Below, piece by piece: positions 34,145-42,020 of a stretch of 48,200 nucleotides of DNA; the first letter of the stretch is position 1; the number at the start of each line of letters is the position of its first letter. The DNA comes from Nitrospira sp. Its GTDB lineage: Bacteria > Nitrospirota > Thermodesulfovibrionia > UBA6902. The notes beneath the pieces are model-generated. The model did no database searches. It was not told where the DNA came from and was given only the letters and a program-made list of their open reading frames with translations. The DNA is taken from NCBI GenBank assembly GCA_016784355.1, contig JADHUV010000004.1:1-48200 (forward strand), written 5' to 3'. A program made the translations under genes and the position numbers.

Positions 34145-35989
34145 ATGAAAAAGGCAAATACAGAAGATTCGAGTATCAGAAATAATATCATGCTTTTATT
34201 TTTTCTGATTATTGCAATTGGCGGCATAATTATTTCTCAGCTTTTCAGGTCTATTTCGGAAACCGTACTTTTGCAGCAGGGTCTGGACAGGACTGTCTTA
34301 GAAAATATTATTAATCAGTTTATCCTTTTAAGCACCGGTCTGACCATAGTAAGTACATTTCTATTTCTTTTAAGCGCCATCTTGCTTTCAAGGATGTTTC
34401 TGGGGCCAATAAGAAATCTTATGGATGGGGTAATGGATTTTGCTAATGGCAATCTGGATAGCAGGGTTGAGATTGAGAGCCGCGATGAGCTGGGGAAACT
34501 GGCTGAAGGATTTAATTTCATGGCCGAAAAAATCAGAGAGTCTGTAAGTCAGATGAGAAACGCAAAGGAGTTTACGGATGATATTGTAACGACCGTACCT
34601 TCAACACTAATAATTGTTGATCCTGATCTGGAGATTCTGCTTACTAACGCCACCCCGCAGAAAATTGCTCCTGACATTTCCCTGAGAAGGCTTGTTGCGC
34701 AAGTGGAGGAGGACATAGTGGAATGCCTGAACAGTGGCGATGATATTGAGAAAGAGATAAGTATCTCATCTGACCTCGATGAAGTAAAGCAGATTTATCA
34801 GGTAACTATTTCACAAATACATGTGCCGGACAGGGAGAGGACATGTGCTCTTTTAGCCGCCACGGATATAACGCAAAGGAGGCTGAGTGAAGAAGCAGTC
34901 CGGCTATCTGAGGACAAGTTTTCAAAGGCATTCCGCTCAAGCCCTGCCTTTGTTACGATCAGCACACTTAACAGCGGTGTATTTCTAGATGTAAACGATG
35001 CTTTTTTGAAGGCCAGTGGATACTGCAGGGAGGAAATAATTGGTAAGAGTTCATCAGAGCTTCAGACCTGGTTAACTTTGTCTGATCGTGAAATTATCGT
35101 CAAGCAGCTTAATGAACATGAAAGAATCAGTAATTTTGAGACCAGGCTGCGGACAAAGTCAGGGGATATAATTAATGTACTTTATTCTGCTGAATTAATT
35201 GTTATTGCAGGAGAGCAGTATATTATTGCTGTGACTTCGAATATTACAGCACGAAAAAAGCTCGAAGTACAGCTTCTTCATGCCCAGAAAATGGAGGCAG
35301 TAGGGCAGCTTGCCGGCGGTGTTGCCCATGAATTCAATAATATACTGACGGCTATCAATACGACAGCCTTTCTTATAAAAAAAGGAACTCCGGACGATAC
35401 CCTCGTAATGGATCGTATCAACAATATACTGAGTTTGACGGAAAATGCCGCTAAGATAGCCCGTGAACTATTGGCGTTCGGCAGAAAGCAGCACACCGAA
35501 CTTGTCAGGTTAGATCTACATGAAACAATCACACGTATAGAGACACTTCTGACGGATTATATTGGAGAGAGTATTGAATTGCAGATTCAGTTAGAGGGGA
35601 AGAGTCCGGTAATATTTGGGGATAAGGCTCAGATAGAGCAGGCTATTATGAATCTTGTTAAAAATGCTTGCGATGCCATGCCGGAAGGGGGCGCCCTCAT
35701 CATTAAAATCAGTACAACGGAAATAGACGAGGAGTTTATTGACCTATACGGATTCGGTACGGCGGGTAAATATATGCTCTTGACGGTCTCTGATAGCGGG
35801 ACGGGTATGAGTGAGGAGATCAAAAATAAAATATTTGAGCCTTTCTTTACCACTAAGCCAGTTGGTCAGGGTACCGGACTTGGTCTCTCTATTTTGTATG
35901 GTATGGTGAAGAGCCATAGCGGATATATTAATGTCAGCAGTGTTCCCGGAAGCGGGACAACTTTTGATTTATATTTTCCGTTGACTTAG
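34145..35989 (+). CDS. Membrane PAS-domain sensor histidine kinase
   Basis: A 614-residue hybrid-free sensor kinase. Two membrane segments (about 13-34 and 58-82) enclose a very short periplasmic loop, followed by HAMP (about 84-137), a first PAS-like region (140-245), a second PAS (250-372), a HisKA domain with GGVAHEFNN (phospho-acceptor His 395), and the HATPase with N box (Asn 507), G1 DSGTGM (550-555) and G2 GQGTGLGL (574-581). It is of the HisKA type common in NtrB-like and environmental sensing kinases. The tiny external loop suggests sensing in the cytoplasm or membrane. No response regulator is adjacent. Confidence 0.92.
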   Translation: MKKANTEDSSIRNNIMLLFFLIIAIGGIIISQLFRSISETVLLQQGLDRTVLENIINQFILLSTGLTIVSTFLFLLSAILLSRMFLGPIRNLMDGVMDFANGNLDSRVEIESRDELGKLAEGFNFMAEKIRESVSQMRNAKEFTDDIVTTVPSTLIIVDPDLEILLTNATPQKIAPDISLRRLVAQVEEDIVECLNSGDDIEKEISISSDLDEVKQIYQVTISQIHVPDRERTCALLAATDITQRRLSEEAVRLSEDKFSKAFRSSPAFVTISTLNSGVFLDVNDAFLKASGYCREEIIGKSSSELQTWLTLSDREIIVKQLNEHERISNFETRLRTKSGDIINVLYSAELIVIAGEQYIIAVTSNITARKKLEVQLLHAQKMEAVGQLAGGVAHEFNNILTAINTTAFLIKKGTPDDTLVMDRINNILSLTENAAKIARELLAFGRKQHTELVRLDLHETITRIETLLTDYIGESIELQIQLEGKSPVIFGDKAQIEQAIMNLVKNACDAMPEGGALIIKISTTEIDEEFIDLYGFGTAGKYMLLTVSDSGTGMSEEIKNKIFEPFFTTKPVGQGTGLGLSILYGMVKSHSGYINVSSVPGSGTTFDLYFPLT

Positions 35990-36025
35990 GGTGAAAGCAT
36001 TCGGGAGCTTTGAGATTTCAGATAA

Positions 36026-36808
36026 TCATAGATCTTTGTGCAGGTCAAATTCTGCCAGTATGGGGGTATGATCAGAGGGACGCTCTTTTAATCTCGGGTT
36101 CATGTCTATCCATGCCCTCGTAGATTTTTGCGCAAGGGGGGAAGTCGCCCAAATATGATCCAGTTTCCAACCGATATTTCTACTTACCGAGTTCCTTATC
36201 CTGTAATCCCAGAACGTAAACTGTTCCGTCTCGGCTACATGTCTGCGAAAGACATCCGCAAAACCCCATTCAGCGAATTTCTTTAAGAGTGCATGCTCAT
36301 CCGGATGGTACCCCGTCTGCCCCAGCAATTTTACGGGATCATAGACATCTCCGGGTTCAGGCGCAATATTAAAATCACCCATCCAAAGTACTGGCTGTTC
36401 AGGAGTGAAACGCTCCTGAAAGTATTCAAGGAGTCTTTTAAGCCAGTCCAGTTTGCCCTGAAATTTCTCTGAGTCGGGCTCGCCGCCCTGAGGTATATAG
36501 GTGTTTATGATATTGATATTCTGAAATACAGCGGATATGATACGGGGTCCTGAGGACTCTTCGTTATCAAAACCGATATGGATATCATGCAGAGGCTCTG
36601 TGCTGAGGATGGCAACTCCGTTATAGGATTTTTGACCCTTAAATGCGACACTGTAGCCAGCCTCGGAAAAAACCTGGACCGGAAAATCCTCATCTTGTAC
36701 TTTTGTCTCCTGCAGACAAAGAACATCAGGTTTCTCCCGCTGAAGCCAGGGCAATAAAATATCGAGTCTTGCTCTTACGGAATTTACATTAAAACTTGCG
36801 GCCTTCAT
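36026..36808 (-). CDS. xthA: Exodeoxyribonuclease III
   Basis: A 260-residue member of the EEP nuclease superfamily with all catalytic landmarks: FNVNSVRARL (Asn 7), LQETKVQDEDFP (Glu 34), NTYIPQGGE, WMGDFNIAP, and the closing LDHIWAT and PSDHTPI. ExoIII cuts at abasic sites and removes nucleotides 3' to 5'. With nfo at 5100 the organism has both AP-endonuclease classes in this window. The gene converges on the histidine kinase gene (36 bp apart). Confidence 0.95.
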   Translation of the reverse strand: MKAASFNVNSVRARLDILLPWLQREKPDVLCLQETKVQDEDFPVQVFSEAGYSVAFKGQKSYNGVAILSTEPLHDIHIGFDNEESSGPRIISAVFQNINIINTYIPQGGEPDSEKFQGKLDWLKRLLEYFQERFTPEQPVLWMGDFNIAPEPGDVYDPVKLLGQTGYHPDEHALLKKFAEWGFADVFRRHVAETEQFTFWDYRIRNSVSRNIGWKLDHIWATSPLAQKSTRAWIDMNPRLKERPSDHTPILAEFDLHKDL

Positions 36809-36867
36809 TCGCTTATACTTTCTTATCAGGTTTATGGAATATAACTCATTATCTCAGCGAAGGGCAA

Positions 36868-36906
36868 TTCCAGTGGGGTCAGACCTACACATTTTACAAA
36901 TTTCCC
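36868..36906 (+). mobile_element. Possible transposon-end motif (GGGGTCAG type)
   Basis: TTCCAGTGGGGTCAGACC followed by TACACATTTTACAAATTTCCC resembles the AxTGGGGTCAGxxCT-xCATTTTxCA motif that, from memory, often flanks REP-associated tyrosine transposase (IS200-like, Y1) genes in proteobacteria. No transposase is left nearby. The match is by eye only. Confidence 0.4.
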
Positions 36907-36971
36907 CTCTCCATTACGAGCTCAATACCCTTTCTGTGCATCCTATCCTTTTGTATGACTTGCTGACCGCG

Positions 36972-37065
36972 GGATCGTGTCTCAAATTTAAATGCGCTAT
37001 CCACTCTTATACAGTTTAATGCGTAGACGTGACACCACCCACACTTTAAGGTTTAGACACGATCC
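36972..37065. repeat. 11-bp perfect inverted repeat GGATCGTGTCT around 72 bp
   Basis: GGATCGTGTCT (36972-36982) is exactly mirrored by AGACACGATCC (37055-37065). Outside the arms CGCG and AGCGGG continue a partial match, and inside the arms both run into A/T-rich CAAATTTAAA-like sequence. The structure could be the ends of a very small mobile element (about 95 bp) or the collapsed ends of a former insertion sequence. Confidence 0.6.
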
Positions 37066-37256
37066 AGCGGGCGACCCCGCAGAGGTATTTTCTAATACAT
37101 TGAGTTATTCTATAAGACGCTGCGAAGCATTTGGCAAATAACTATCTCAGTTCAAATGATTAAGAACAGCAATTTATGAGTTAAACGTGTCCATTTTTGC
37201 GGATAAGACCACTTTCCAGAGAATTTAACCAATTTATTTTATAAGGACAAAAAAAT

Positions 37257-38366
37257 ATGAGTTCATTTGATGATTTTAATTTACTTGTTTCTCTTAAAGA
37301 GACACTTTCTGATAAGGGACTAGTCAAGCCTACTGAGATTCAAAAGCTTACGTTACCTAAATTACTTGATGGATTCTCAGTAGCTGGTGTTGCAGAGACT
37401 GGAAGCGGAAAGACACTGGCATATGCGTTACCCATACTTCATGCGCTAAAAACTTTGGAACATGAGGGTCATCCCGTCAATATTGCTAAGCAACCTCGTG
37501 CCATAGTTATTGTTCCTACGAGAGAACTTGGAGAGCAGGTCGCAAAAGTGTTTAAAATCTTTACCCATAAAACACGACTGCGTGTTCGATCTGCACTTGG
37601 CGGTACAACCATGGAGGAGTCAAAGAGAAATATTGCCGGACCTTTCGAAGTTCTTGTTGCCACACCCGGCAGCATATTGAAACTTTTAGATCGGGGTCTC
37701 AGTTTAAGTGATGTACGCATATTCGTATTTGATGAGGCAGATCAAATGTTAGACCCTGGTTTTCTTCCAAATGCAAACACCATCAGGAAGGTTTGTCCTG
37801 CGGATCTTCAAATGGCTTTGTTCTCTGCAACTATTTCACCAGTTGTGCAACAACTCATGAAGACATTATTTTCTGGAGTTAAGGTGATTAAAAGTAAAGG
37901 CAGTCATCGGATTGTCCCCACCCTCACTACTCGGAATGAGACAGTGATTCTTGGCAAGCGTTTTCCTCTGCTTGAAACAATACTTCAAAAAGGAATAAAA
38001 GGCGGAATGTTGATCTTTACCAACACGAGAGAACAATGCGATAAACTGGCAGCGCAACTTTGGGAGAAGAATCATAAGTGTGCAATATTTCGGGGTGAAA
38101 TGGACAAAAAGGAACGTAGAGCAAACCTTAAAAAGTTTAGGGAGAAACAAATAGACATACTCATTTCAACTGATCTTGCATCACGGGGACTTGACCTTGA
38201 GCATGTTGAATGTGTTATCAATTATCATCTGCCTCAGGAAATTGAGAATTATATTCATAGGGTCGGAAGAACTGCCCGTGCTGGTAGACCTGGTCTGGTA
38301 GTAAATTTTGTAACTAACCGGGATAAAAAATTGATTAATAGTTTAGATACTCTCAAGGCAACTTGA
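37257..38366 (+). CDS. DEAD-box RNA helicase
   Basis: A compact 369-residue ATP-dependent RNA helicase with no C-terminal extension. Q motif (PTEIQKLTLP), motif I AETGSGKT (46-53), Ia PTRELG, Ib TPGS (canonical TPGR), DEAD (159-162), SAT (190-192), STDLASRGLD and HRVGRTARAG follow in order. Family members remodel RNA in ribosome assembly, decay or cold adaptation. The gene is AT-rich compared with the window and followed within 45 bp by the S1-type RNA-binding gene, so both may act on RNA together. AAGGA 9 nt upstream supports the start. Confidence 0.93.
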   Translation: MSSFDDFNLLVSLKETLSDKGLVKPTEIQKLTLPKLLDGFSVAGVAETGSGKTLAYALPILHALKTLEHEGHPVNIAKQPRAIVIVPTRELGEQVAKVFKIFTHKTRLRVRSALGGTTMEESKRNIAGPFEVLVATPGSILKLLDRGLSLSDVRIFVFDEADQMLDPGFLPNANTIRKVCPADLQMALFSATISPVVQQLMKTLFSGVKVIKSKGSHRIVPTLTTRNETVILGKRFPLLETILQKGIKGGMLIFTNTREQCDKLAAQLWEKNHKCAIFRGEMDKKERRANLKKFREKQIDILISTDLASRGLDLEHVECVINYHLPQEIENYIHRVGRTARAGRPGLVVNFVTNRDKKLINSLDTLKAT

Positions 38367-38408
38367 TATGACAGGTGCATACATTGGTGTTTGGTGTAAG
38401 GTGGAAAA

Positions 38409-38864
38409 ATGAAAAAAAATTATAAGCATTTAAAAGAAACAGTTGAGCCGGGAGTGTTTGCTCTATGGCAGGAAGTAGATGTGGAGATTTATGCCTATAC
38501 GGATTTGGGGGTAAACGTAGCGATTAATGATGAGTATACCGGATTGGTTTACCGAAATCAGATGTATGGCGATTACCAAAAAGGCCAAAAGCTCAAGGCC
38601 TATATAAAATTTGTTAGAGAAGATGGAAAGATAGATGTTTCCCTGCAAGCGAAGCCAAATAGCCATATTATTTCAACTACTGACAAAATTCTGGAACATC
38701 TTAAGGCAGTTGGCGGGAAATCAGTGCTTAATGATAACAGTTCCCCTGAAGATATAAAAAATGAGTTTCAAATAAGTAAAAAAGTATTTAAGCAGGCGAT
38801 TGGCAGGCTATACAAACAACATAAAATAAAGATTACAGATGAAGGGATAGAGCTTGTTAATTAA
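38409..38864 (+). CDS. Short S1-like / winged-helix RNA-binding protein, CvfB C-terminal type
   Basis: A 151-residue protein. Residues about 12-85 form an S1-like RNA-binding barrel (VNVAINDEYTGLVYRNQMYGDYQKGQ then VREDGKIDVSLQ), and residues 90-150 a winged-helix-like region (DKILEHLK..., FQISKKVFKQAIGRLYKQHKIKI). This matches the C-terminal half of CvfB/YitL-type proteins (about 280 residues with several S1 domains), so it is a half-length version. AAGGTGG precedes the ATG. It lies between the helicase and rlmN in a likely operon. Confidence 0.72.
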   Translation: MKKNYKHLKETVEPGVFALWQEVDVEIYAYTDLGVNVAINDEYTGLVYRNQMYGDYQKGQKLKAYIKFVREDGKIDVSLQAKPNSHIISTTDKILEHLKAVGGKSVLNDNSSPEDIKNEFQISKKVFKQAIGRLYKQHKIKITDEGIELVN

Positions 38865-38884
38865 ATATTAACAAGAGACATTTT

Positions 38885-39922
38885 ATGAAACGATCCTTTT
38901 ATGATCTAAATTATTCTGATTTACAAATGGTTTTAAAACAGAATGATTTAAACCACACAGCAGCGGCAATTCTTTTTAATTGGCATTATAAGGAAAAAGA
39001 AAATGTTCAATGCAATGAGAATATTGCAAAAAGTTCATTGGTTTTTTTTCAAAATAATTTCAATTTTTCTCTGCCTGAAATAGATACGGTTCAAGAGTCA
39101 AATGATCGAACAGTAAAATTTCTTTTTAAGCTTAAAGACAATCACACTATTGAAACCGTCCTTATCCCCTTTCATAATAAATATTCTATTTGCCTTTCAT
39201 CACAGGTTGGCTGTGCAATGAATTGTTCGTTTTGTTTTACCGGACAGCAGGGACTCAGAAGAAATTTAACTACGAGTGAAATTGTTGGCCAGTTCCTGCA
39301 GGCGTGGCGTTGGTTAGCGAAAAACAGGCCCGGCGAAGAGAGGATCTTAAATATTGTCTTTATGGGACAGGGCGAACCTTTACATAATTTTGATTCTGTA
39401 AAAAAAGCGTGCGAAATATTTTTATCAAAATACGGAACTTCAATTGCTGTTAGAAAAATTACTATTTCTACGGCTGGTTATATTCCTGGACTTAAAAGAT
39501 GGTGCCGGGAAATGCCCGGAGTGAACCTTGCTTTCTCTCTTCATTCACCCTTTGAAGAAAAGAGAAATGAACTTATTCCCATTAATAAAAAATATCCACT
39601 CAATGAAGTGCTGACATATATTGATGAGATACCTGTAAAGAAAAAACAATTTATTACTTATGAATATCTTCTGATAAAAGATTTTAATGATTCTGCAGAT
39701 GATGCTAAAAAAGTGGGAGCGATGCTGGCCGGTAAAAGTGCCTATATAAATTTAATTCCTTTCAACTCATTCCCGGGATCACATTATGAACGTCCCAATT
39801 GGGATAAAATCGAAAAATTTAAAGAAGTATTAGATAAATTTAAAATTCCGACTTTAATAAGAATTGCTAAAGGTGAGGATGTATTAGCAGCATGTGGACA
39901 ACTTAATTCTAAAGCCGAATAA
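38885..39922 (+). CDS. rlmN: RlmN-type radical SAM 23S rRNA methyltransferase
   Basis: A 345-residue radical SAM enzyme. The cluster-binding CxxxCxxC is at Cys 110, 114 and 117, the second catalytic cysteine of the RlmN/Cfr mechanism is Cys 337 in AACGQL, and FMGQGEPLHNFD, FSLHSP and LIPFNSFPGSHYERP match the family. RlmN methylates C2 of A2503 in 23S rRNA (and tRNA A37); Cfr methylates C8 and gives antibiotic resistance. The PFPG-Y-R segment favours RlmN, while FSLHSPFEEKRNELIPIN is Cfr-like. The gene is strikingly AT-rich and follows the S1 gene by 20 bp, which fits acquisition as a unit. Confidence 0.85.
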   Translation: MKRSFYDLNYSDLQMVLKQNDLNHTAAAILFNWHYKEKENVQCNENIAKSSLVFFQNNFNFSLPEIDTVQESNDRTVKFLFKLKDNHTIETVLIPFHNKYSICLSSQVGCAMNCSFCFTGQQGLRRNLTTSEIVGQFLQAWRWLAKNRPGEERILNIVFMGQGEPLHNFDSVKKACEIFLSKYGTSIAVRKITISTAGYIPGLKRWCREMPGVNLAFSLHSPFEEKRNELIPINKKYPLNEVLTYIDEIPVKKKQFITYEYLLIKDFNDSADDAKKVGAMLAGKSAYINLIPFNSFPGSHYERPNWDKIEKFKEVLDKFKIPTLIRIAKGEDVLAACGQLNSKAE

Positions 39923-40197
39923 AGCGGTGTGCAGTATCCGTCTCAATGGGACTTATGCCCTTGCGGTATAAATATTATATAGGTGGATTATCACTAAGAG
40001 GATAATAGTGCAGGGATAAGAAATAGATCCCCCTCACAGCATTGCGGTATGTTGAGGAGACAATATATCCACCGCTTGAGTTAACAATTTCTGCGCTTCT
40101 CAGTCTTTTGTATGGCTTGCTGGAAACTGTAAGCTTCCCCCCTAAAGCAGACAGAGTAAAAATAGAGCTTTCAGGTAAAATAAAGGACAGAGGAAAT
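39923..40197. other. Intergenic stretch between rlmN and the IS3 remnant
   Basis: No gene is supported. It includes a CACTA/TAGTG inverted repeat near 39990-40008 and an open frame from 40042 that runs in phase into the IS3 remnant but has no ribosome site. The sequence just before 40198 (AGAGGAAAT) is a good ribosome site for the remnant OrfA start. Confidence 0.45.
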
Positions 40198-40293
40198 ATG
40201 AAGAGATTAAGGTTTATAGAAACTCAGATCGTACAATTCTTGTATATTTTCTCTTTACTGTCTGCAACGGGGAAGTTTATAATTATCTGTTAA
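40198..40293 (+). pseudogene. IS3-family transposase OrfA N-terminal remnant
   Basis: ATG at 40198 opens MKRLRFIETQIVQFL, a clear decayed form of the standard IS3-family OrfA opening MKRxRFTExQIVxIL (the helix-turn-helix start of the transposase). After about 15 codons the similarity ends and the frame stops at 40293. The ribosome site AGAGGAAAT is kept. Only this stub is left; OrfB and the inverted repeats are not seen. Confidence 0.6.
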
Positions 40294-40355
40294 TTTCCGG
40301 GCAGGAATAACTCTTTACGATAGATAACGGTATACCAGAAATTGAAGGAAATAAC

Positions 40356-41282
40356 ATGACTAAGAAAGAGGCAGTCTTTATTGACCGTGATCACTGTATT
40401 AGCTGCGGTGACGGTAATCTGAAAGAATTATCGGGCGGATTGTTTGGTGATGCACCTTTACGGGAGTTTATTGAAAATGATCCGTGGGGTGAAAATCCTA
40501 TGCCGTACATTGAACATAAAAAATGGAGCTATGTCCAGTGCATCAATTGCAGGCAAATGTTTCACAGATATATACTCTCAAATGAATGGAATGAAGTACG
40601 TTTTTCTGAGTGGATGACGCAAGAGGCTATGGAAAAGTTTGAGGAATCGATACAGACACCCGCATCTGATTTTAATAAGGCTAAGCAGCATGTAGAACAT
40701 ATATTGCGAATTGAAAAAATGTCATTGGAGTTAAGAGGTGATTCGCCTGTTCGTATCCTTGATTTTGGCTGCGGGTGGGGCGAGTTTCTGGCTATGTGTG
40801 AGAGATTTGGATTTAGTGGGTATGGTATAGATCGCTCCTCGGAAAGGCGACAACAGGGTAAGCATCTAAACATATTCCCGGAGATTGAAGAGTTAGTAAT
40901 GGAAGAGGGGTCTACTAATTTTTTTCACGTTATCACATTATTTGAGGTATTGGAGCACTTGGATGAGCCCTTAATATTGCTAAAGTCATTGAGCCGATTA
41001 TTAGCTCCAGGCGGCATATTGATTGTAGAAACACCAGATTGCTCTGATGTGACAGATATTAAAGATGAAATGTCATATCGTAAGATACACCCATTAGATC
41101 ACATAAATGGTTTCACGCCCGATACTTTACGTAATATTGTGCAGCGCGCTGGTTTTCGCTCAGTTCAGCCACATATTAGTCATGTTTCTACTGATAGAAC
41201 CAAGGTTATTAAAACTGAAATCAAGCAGTTGCTTGCTTGGTTAACTAATGACAAAATACAGCAATATTTCCAGAAAAAATAA
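40356..41282 (+). CDS. SAM-dependent methyltransferase with N-terminal zinc ribbon
   Basis: A 308-residue protein. Four cysteines (14, 17, 62, 65) form a probable zinc ribbon, followed by a class I methyltransferase domain of the Methyltransf_23 type with the SAM loop ILDFGCGWGEF (about 133-143), ITLFEVLEHLDEP and LAPGGILIVETPD. Proteins of this layout commonly act in sugar, lipid or polysaccharide O-methylation, but the substrate is not visible and no glycan genes are adjacent. AAGGAAATAAC precedes the ATG. The IS3 remnant just upstream points to an exchanged region. Confidence 0.82.
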   Translation: MTKKEAVFIDRDHCISCGDGNLKELSGGLFGDAPLREFIENDPWGENPMPYIEHKKWSYVQCINCRQMFHRYILSNEWNEVRFSEWMTQEAMEKFEESIQTPASDFNKAKQHVEHILRIEKMSLELRGDSPVRILDFGCGWGEFLAMCERFGFSGYGIDRSSERRQQGKHLNIFPEIEELVMEEGSTNFFHVITLFEVLEHLDEPLILLKSLSRLLAPGGILIVETPDCSDVTDIKDEMSYRKIHPLDHINGFTPDTLRNIVQRAGFRSVQPHISHVSTDRTKVIKTEIKQLLAWLTNDKIQQYFQKK

Positions 41283-41627
41283 GTAGCCAGCACTCTGCTT
41301 GTCCGTGGGTGCGAGTTTTGTTTTCTGCTCCTTCTTAAATCAGTTTTTGACATTGTGCATCCGCGGCGTGAGCATCTTGTTCAAAGGTATATTGAGATTG
41401 CCGGACGTATTACCGCACTGTATGTTTGGACAGTATCCGTAAATGATCATGCAGGGGCTAAAGATGTGGTTAGCAGAGTTCTGAGATTATATGCAGTGAC
41501 ATGGATAGCTGATGAGAATGCAGAATTGCGCTGGGCTTTTTCAGGTTACTTACGCAGCAGATACCGACACAGGCGGTTATTTCTCAGAGCGGCAGGACAG
41601 GGCATCTTCCTCCACATTGAGGCTTAG
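41283..41627 (+). pseudogene. Unassigned protein-like open frame after the methyltransferase
   Basis: Directly after the methyltransferase stop the same frame stays open for 115 codons to 41627. From the GTG at 41355 it reads HPRREHLVQRYIEIAGRITA and continues with natural-looking helical sequence, but there is no ribosome site. It may be a fragment of a broken gene or chance. Its last part overlaps the minus-strand micro-ORF at 41577. No family is recognised. Confidence 0.3.
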
Positions 41628-41720
41628 TTGTCTGTCGCGGGTAAGTTCCTTAAGGTCATGTGCTGATATTTCATCTCGAATGAATTGCTGCCATAGTTTG
41701 TACCATACTACATCACTCAT
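41577..41720 (-). CDS. Micro-ORF B, 47-residue acidic protein
   Basis: ATG at 41720 with an ideal AGGAGG 8 nt upstream encodes 47 residues starting MSDVVWYKLWQQFIRDEISA. It is polar, rich in Asp/Glu/Arg, probably alpha-helical, with no membrane segment. It lies 27 bp downstream of micro-ORF A in the same direction, so the two could be a bicistronic unit. No family is recognised. Real translation is suggested by the ribosome site; the length alone would not prove it. Confidence 0.45.
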   Translation of the reverse strand: MSDVVWYKLWQQFIRDEISAHDLKELTRDRQLSLNVEEDALSCRSEK

Positions 41721-41747
41721 GACCATCACCTCCTGGTTAAGGGTTGA

Positions 41748-41861
41748 TCAGCGTCTGTAAGGCCGTTGCTCGATTACCTCTATAGCGGCTGCCCTGTACT
41801 GGTATACACTTAGCGCTGCGGACATTGCGGTGCAAATCAAGACTAATGCAATTATTGACAT
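41748..41861 (-). CDS. Micro-ORF A, 37-residue single-span membrane peptide
   Basis: ATG at 41861 preceded by AAGGAG (11 nt upstream) encodes 37 residues: a hydrophobic helix (MSIIALVLICTAMSAALSVY) followed by a charged end IEQRPYRR. Such a peptide fits a one-span inner-membrane microprotein, for example a type I toxin-like or regulatory peptide. A promoter-like pair of boxes lies upstream at 41923-41952. No known family is recognised. Confidence 0.45.
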   Translation of the reverse strand: MSIIALVLICTAMSAALSVYQYRAAAIEVIEQRPYRR

Positions 41862-41922
41862 TTATACAGTCTCCTTATAGTTGTCTATACTGATAAATCG
41901 GCCTGAAATGGGGAAAACTTAA

Positions 41923-41952
41923 ATTATGATAGATATCCCTGAGTGTTGTTAA
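41923..41952 (-). promoter_or_regulatory. Possible sigma-70 promoter for the micro-ORF pair
   Basis: On the minus strand TTAACA (41952-41947), an 18-bp spacer and CATAAT (41928-41923) give four and five matches to the -35 and -10 consensus. Transcription would begin near 41916, about 55 nt before micro-ORF A. Confidence 0.4.
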
Positions 41953-42020
41953 GAGACATGAGGCAGCTTTGATTTATTTTGCGGAAGACGTATTGAGGGG
42001 ATGTCAGAAGGCAGGTGAGT

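Larger units (their letters stand above)
36809..37256. other. 448-bp region with mobile-element debris
   Basis: No credible gene; a 61-codon frame at 36834-37019 has no ribosome site or protein-like composition. It contains a GGGGTCAGACCTACACATTTT-like motif (36874-36894), an 11-bp inverted repeat (36972-36982 with 37055-37065) and a small GCGGG/CCCGC hairpin (37067-37080). The stretch marks the change from moderate GC to the AT-rich helicase-rlmN segment. Confidence 0.55.

Noticed and set aside
36834..37019. 61-codon plus-strand open frame
   Set aside because: No ribosome site, lies over the GGGGTCAG motif and inverted repeat; composition is not protein-like.
41280..41282. Recoded stop (read-through) between the methyltransferase and the in-phase downstream frame
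   Set aside because: TAA is rarely recoded and the methyltransferase already has a complete domain; chance phase is more likely.
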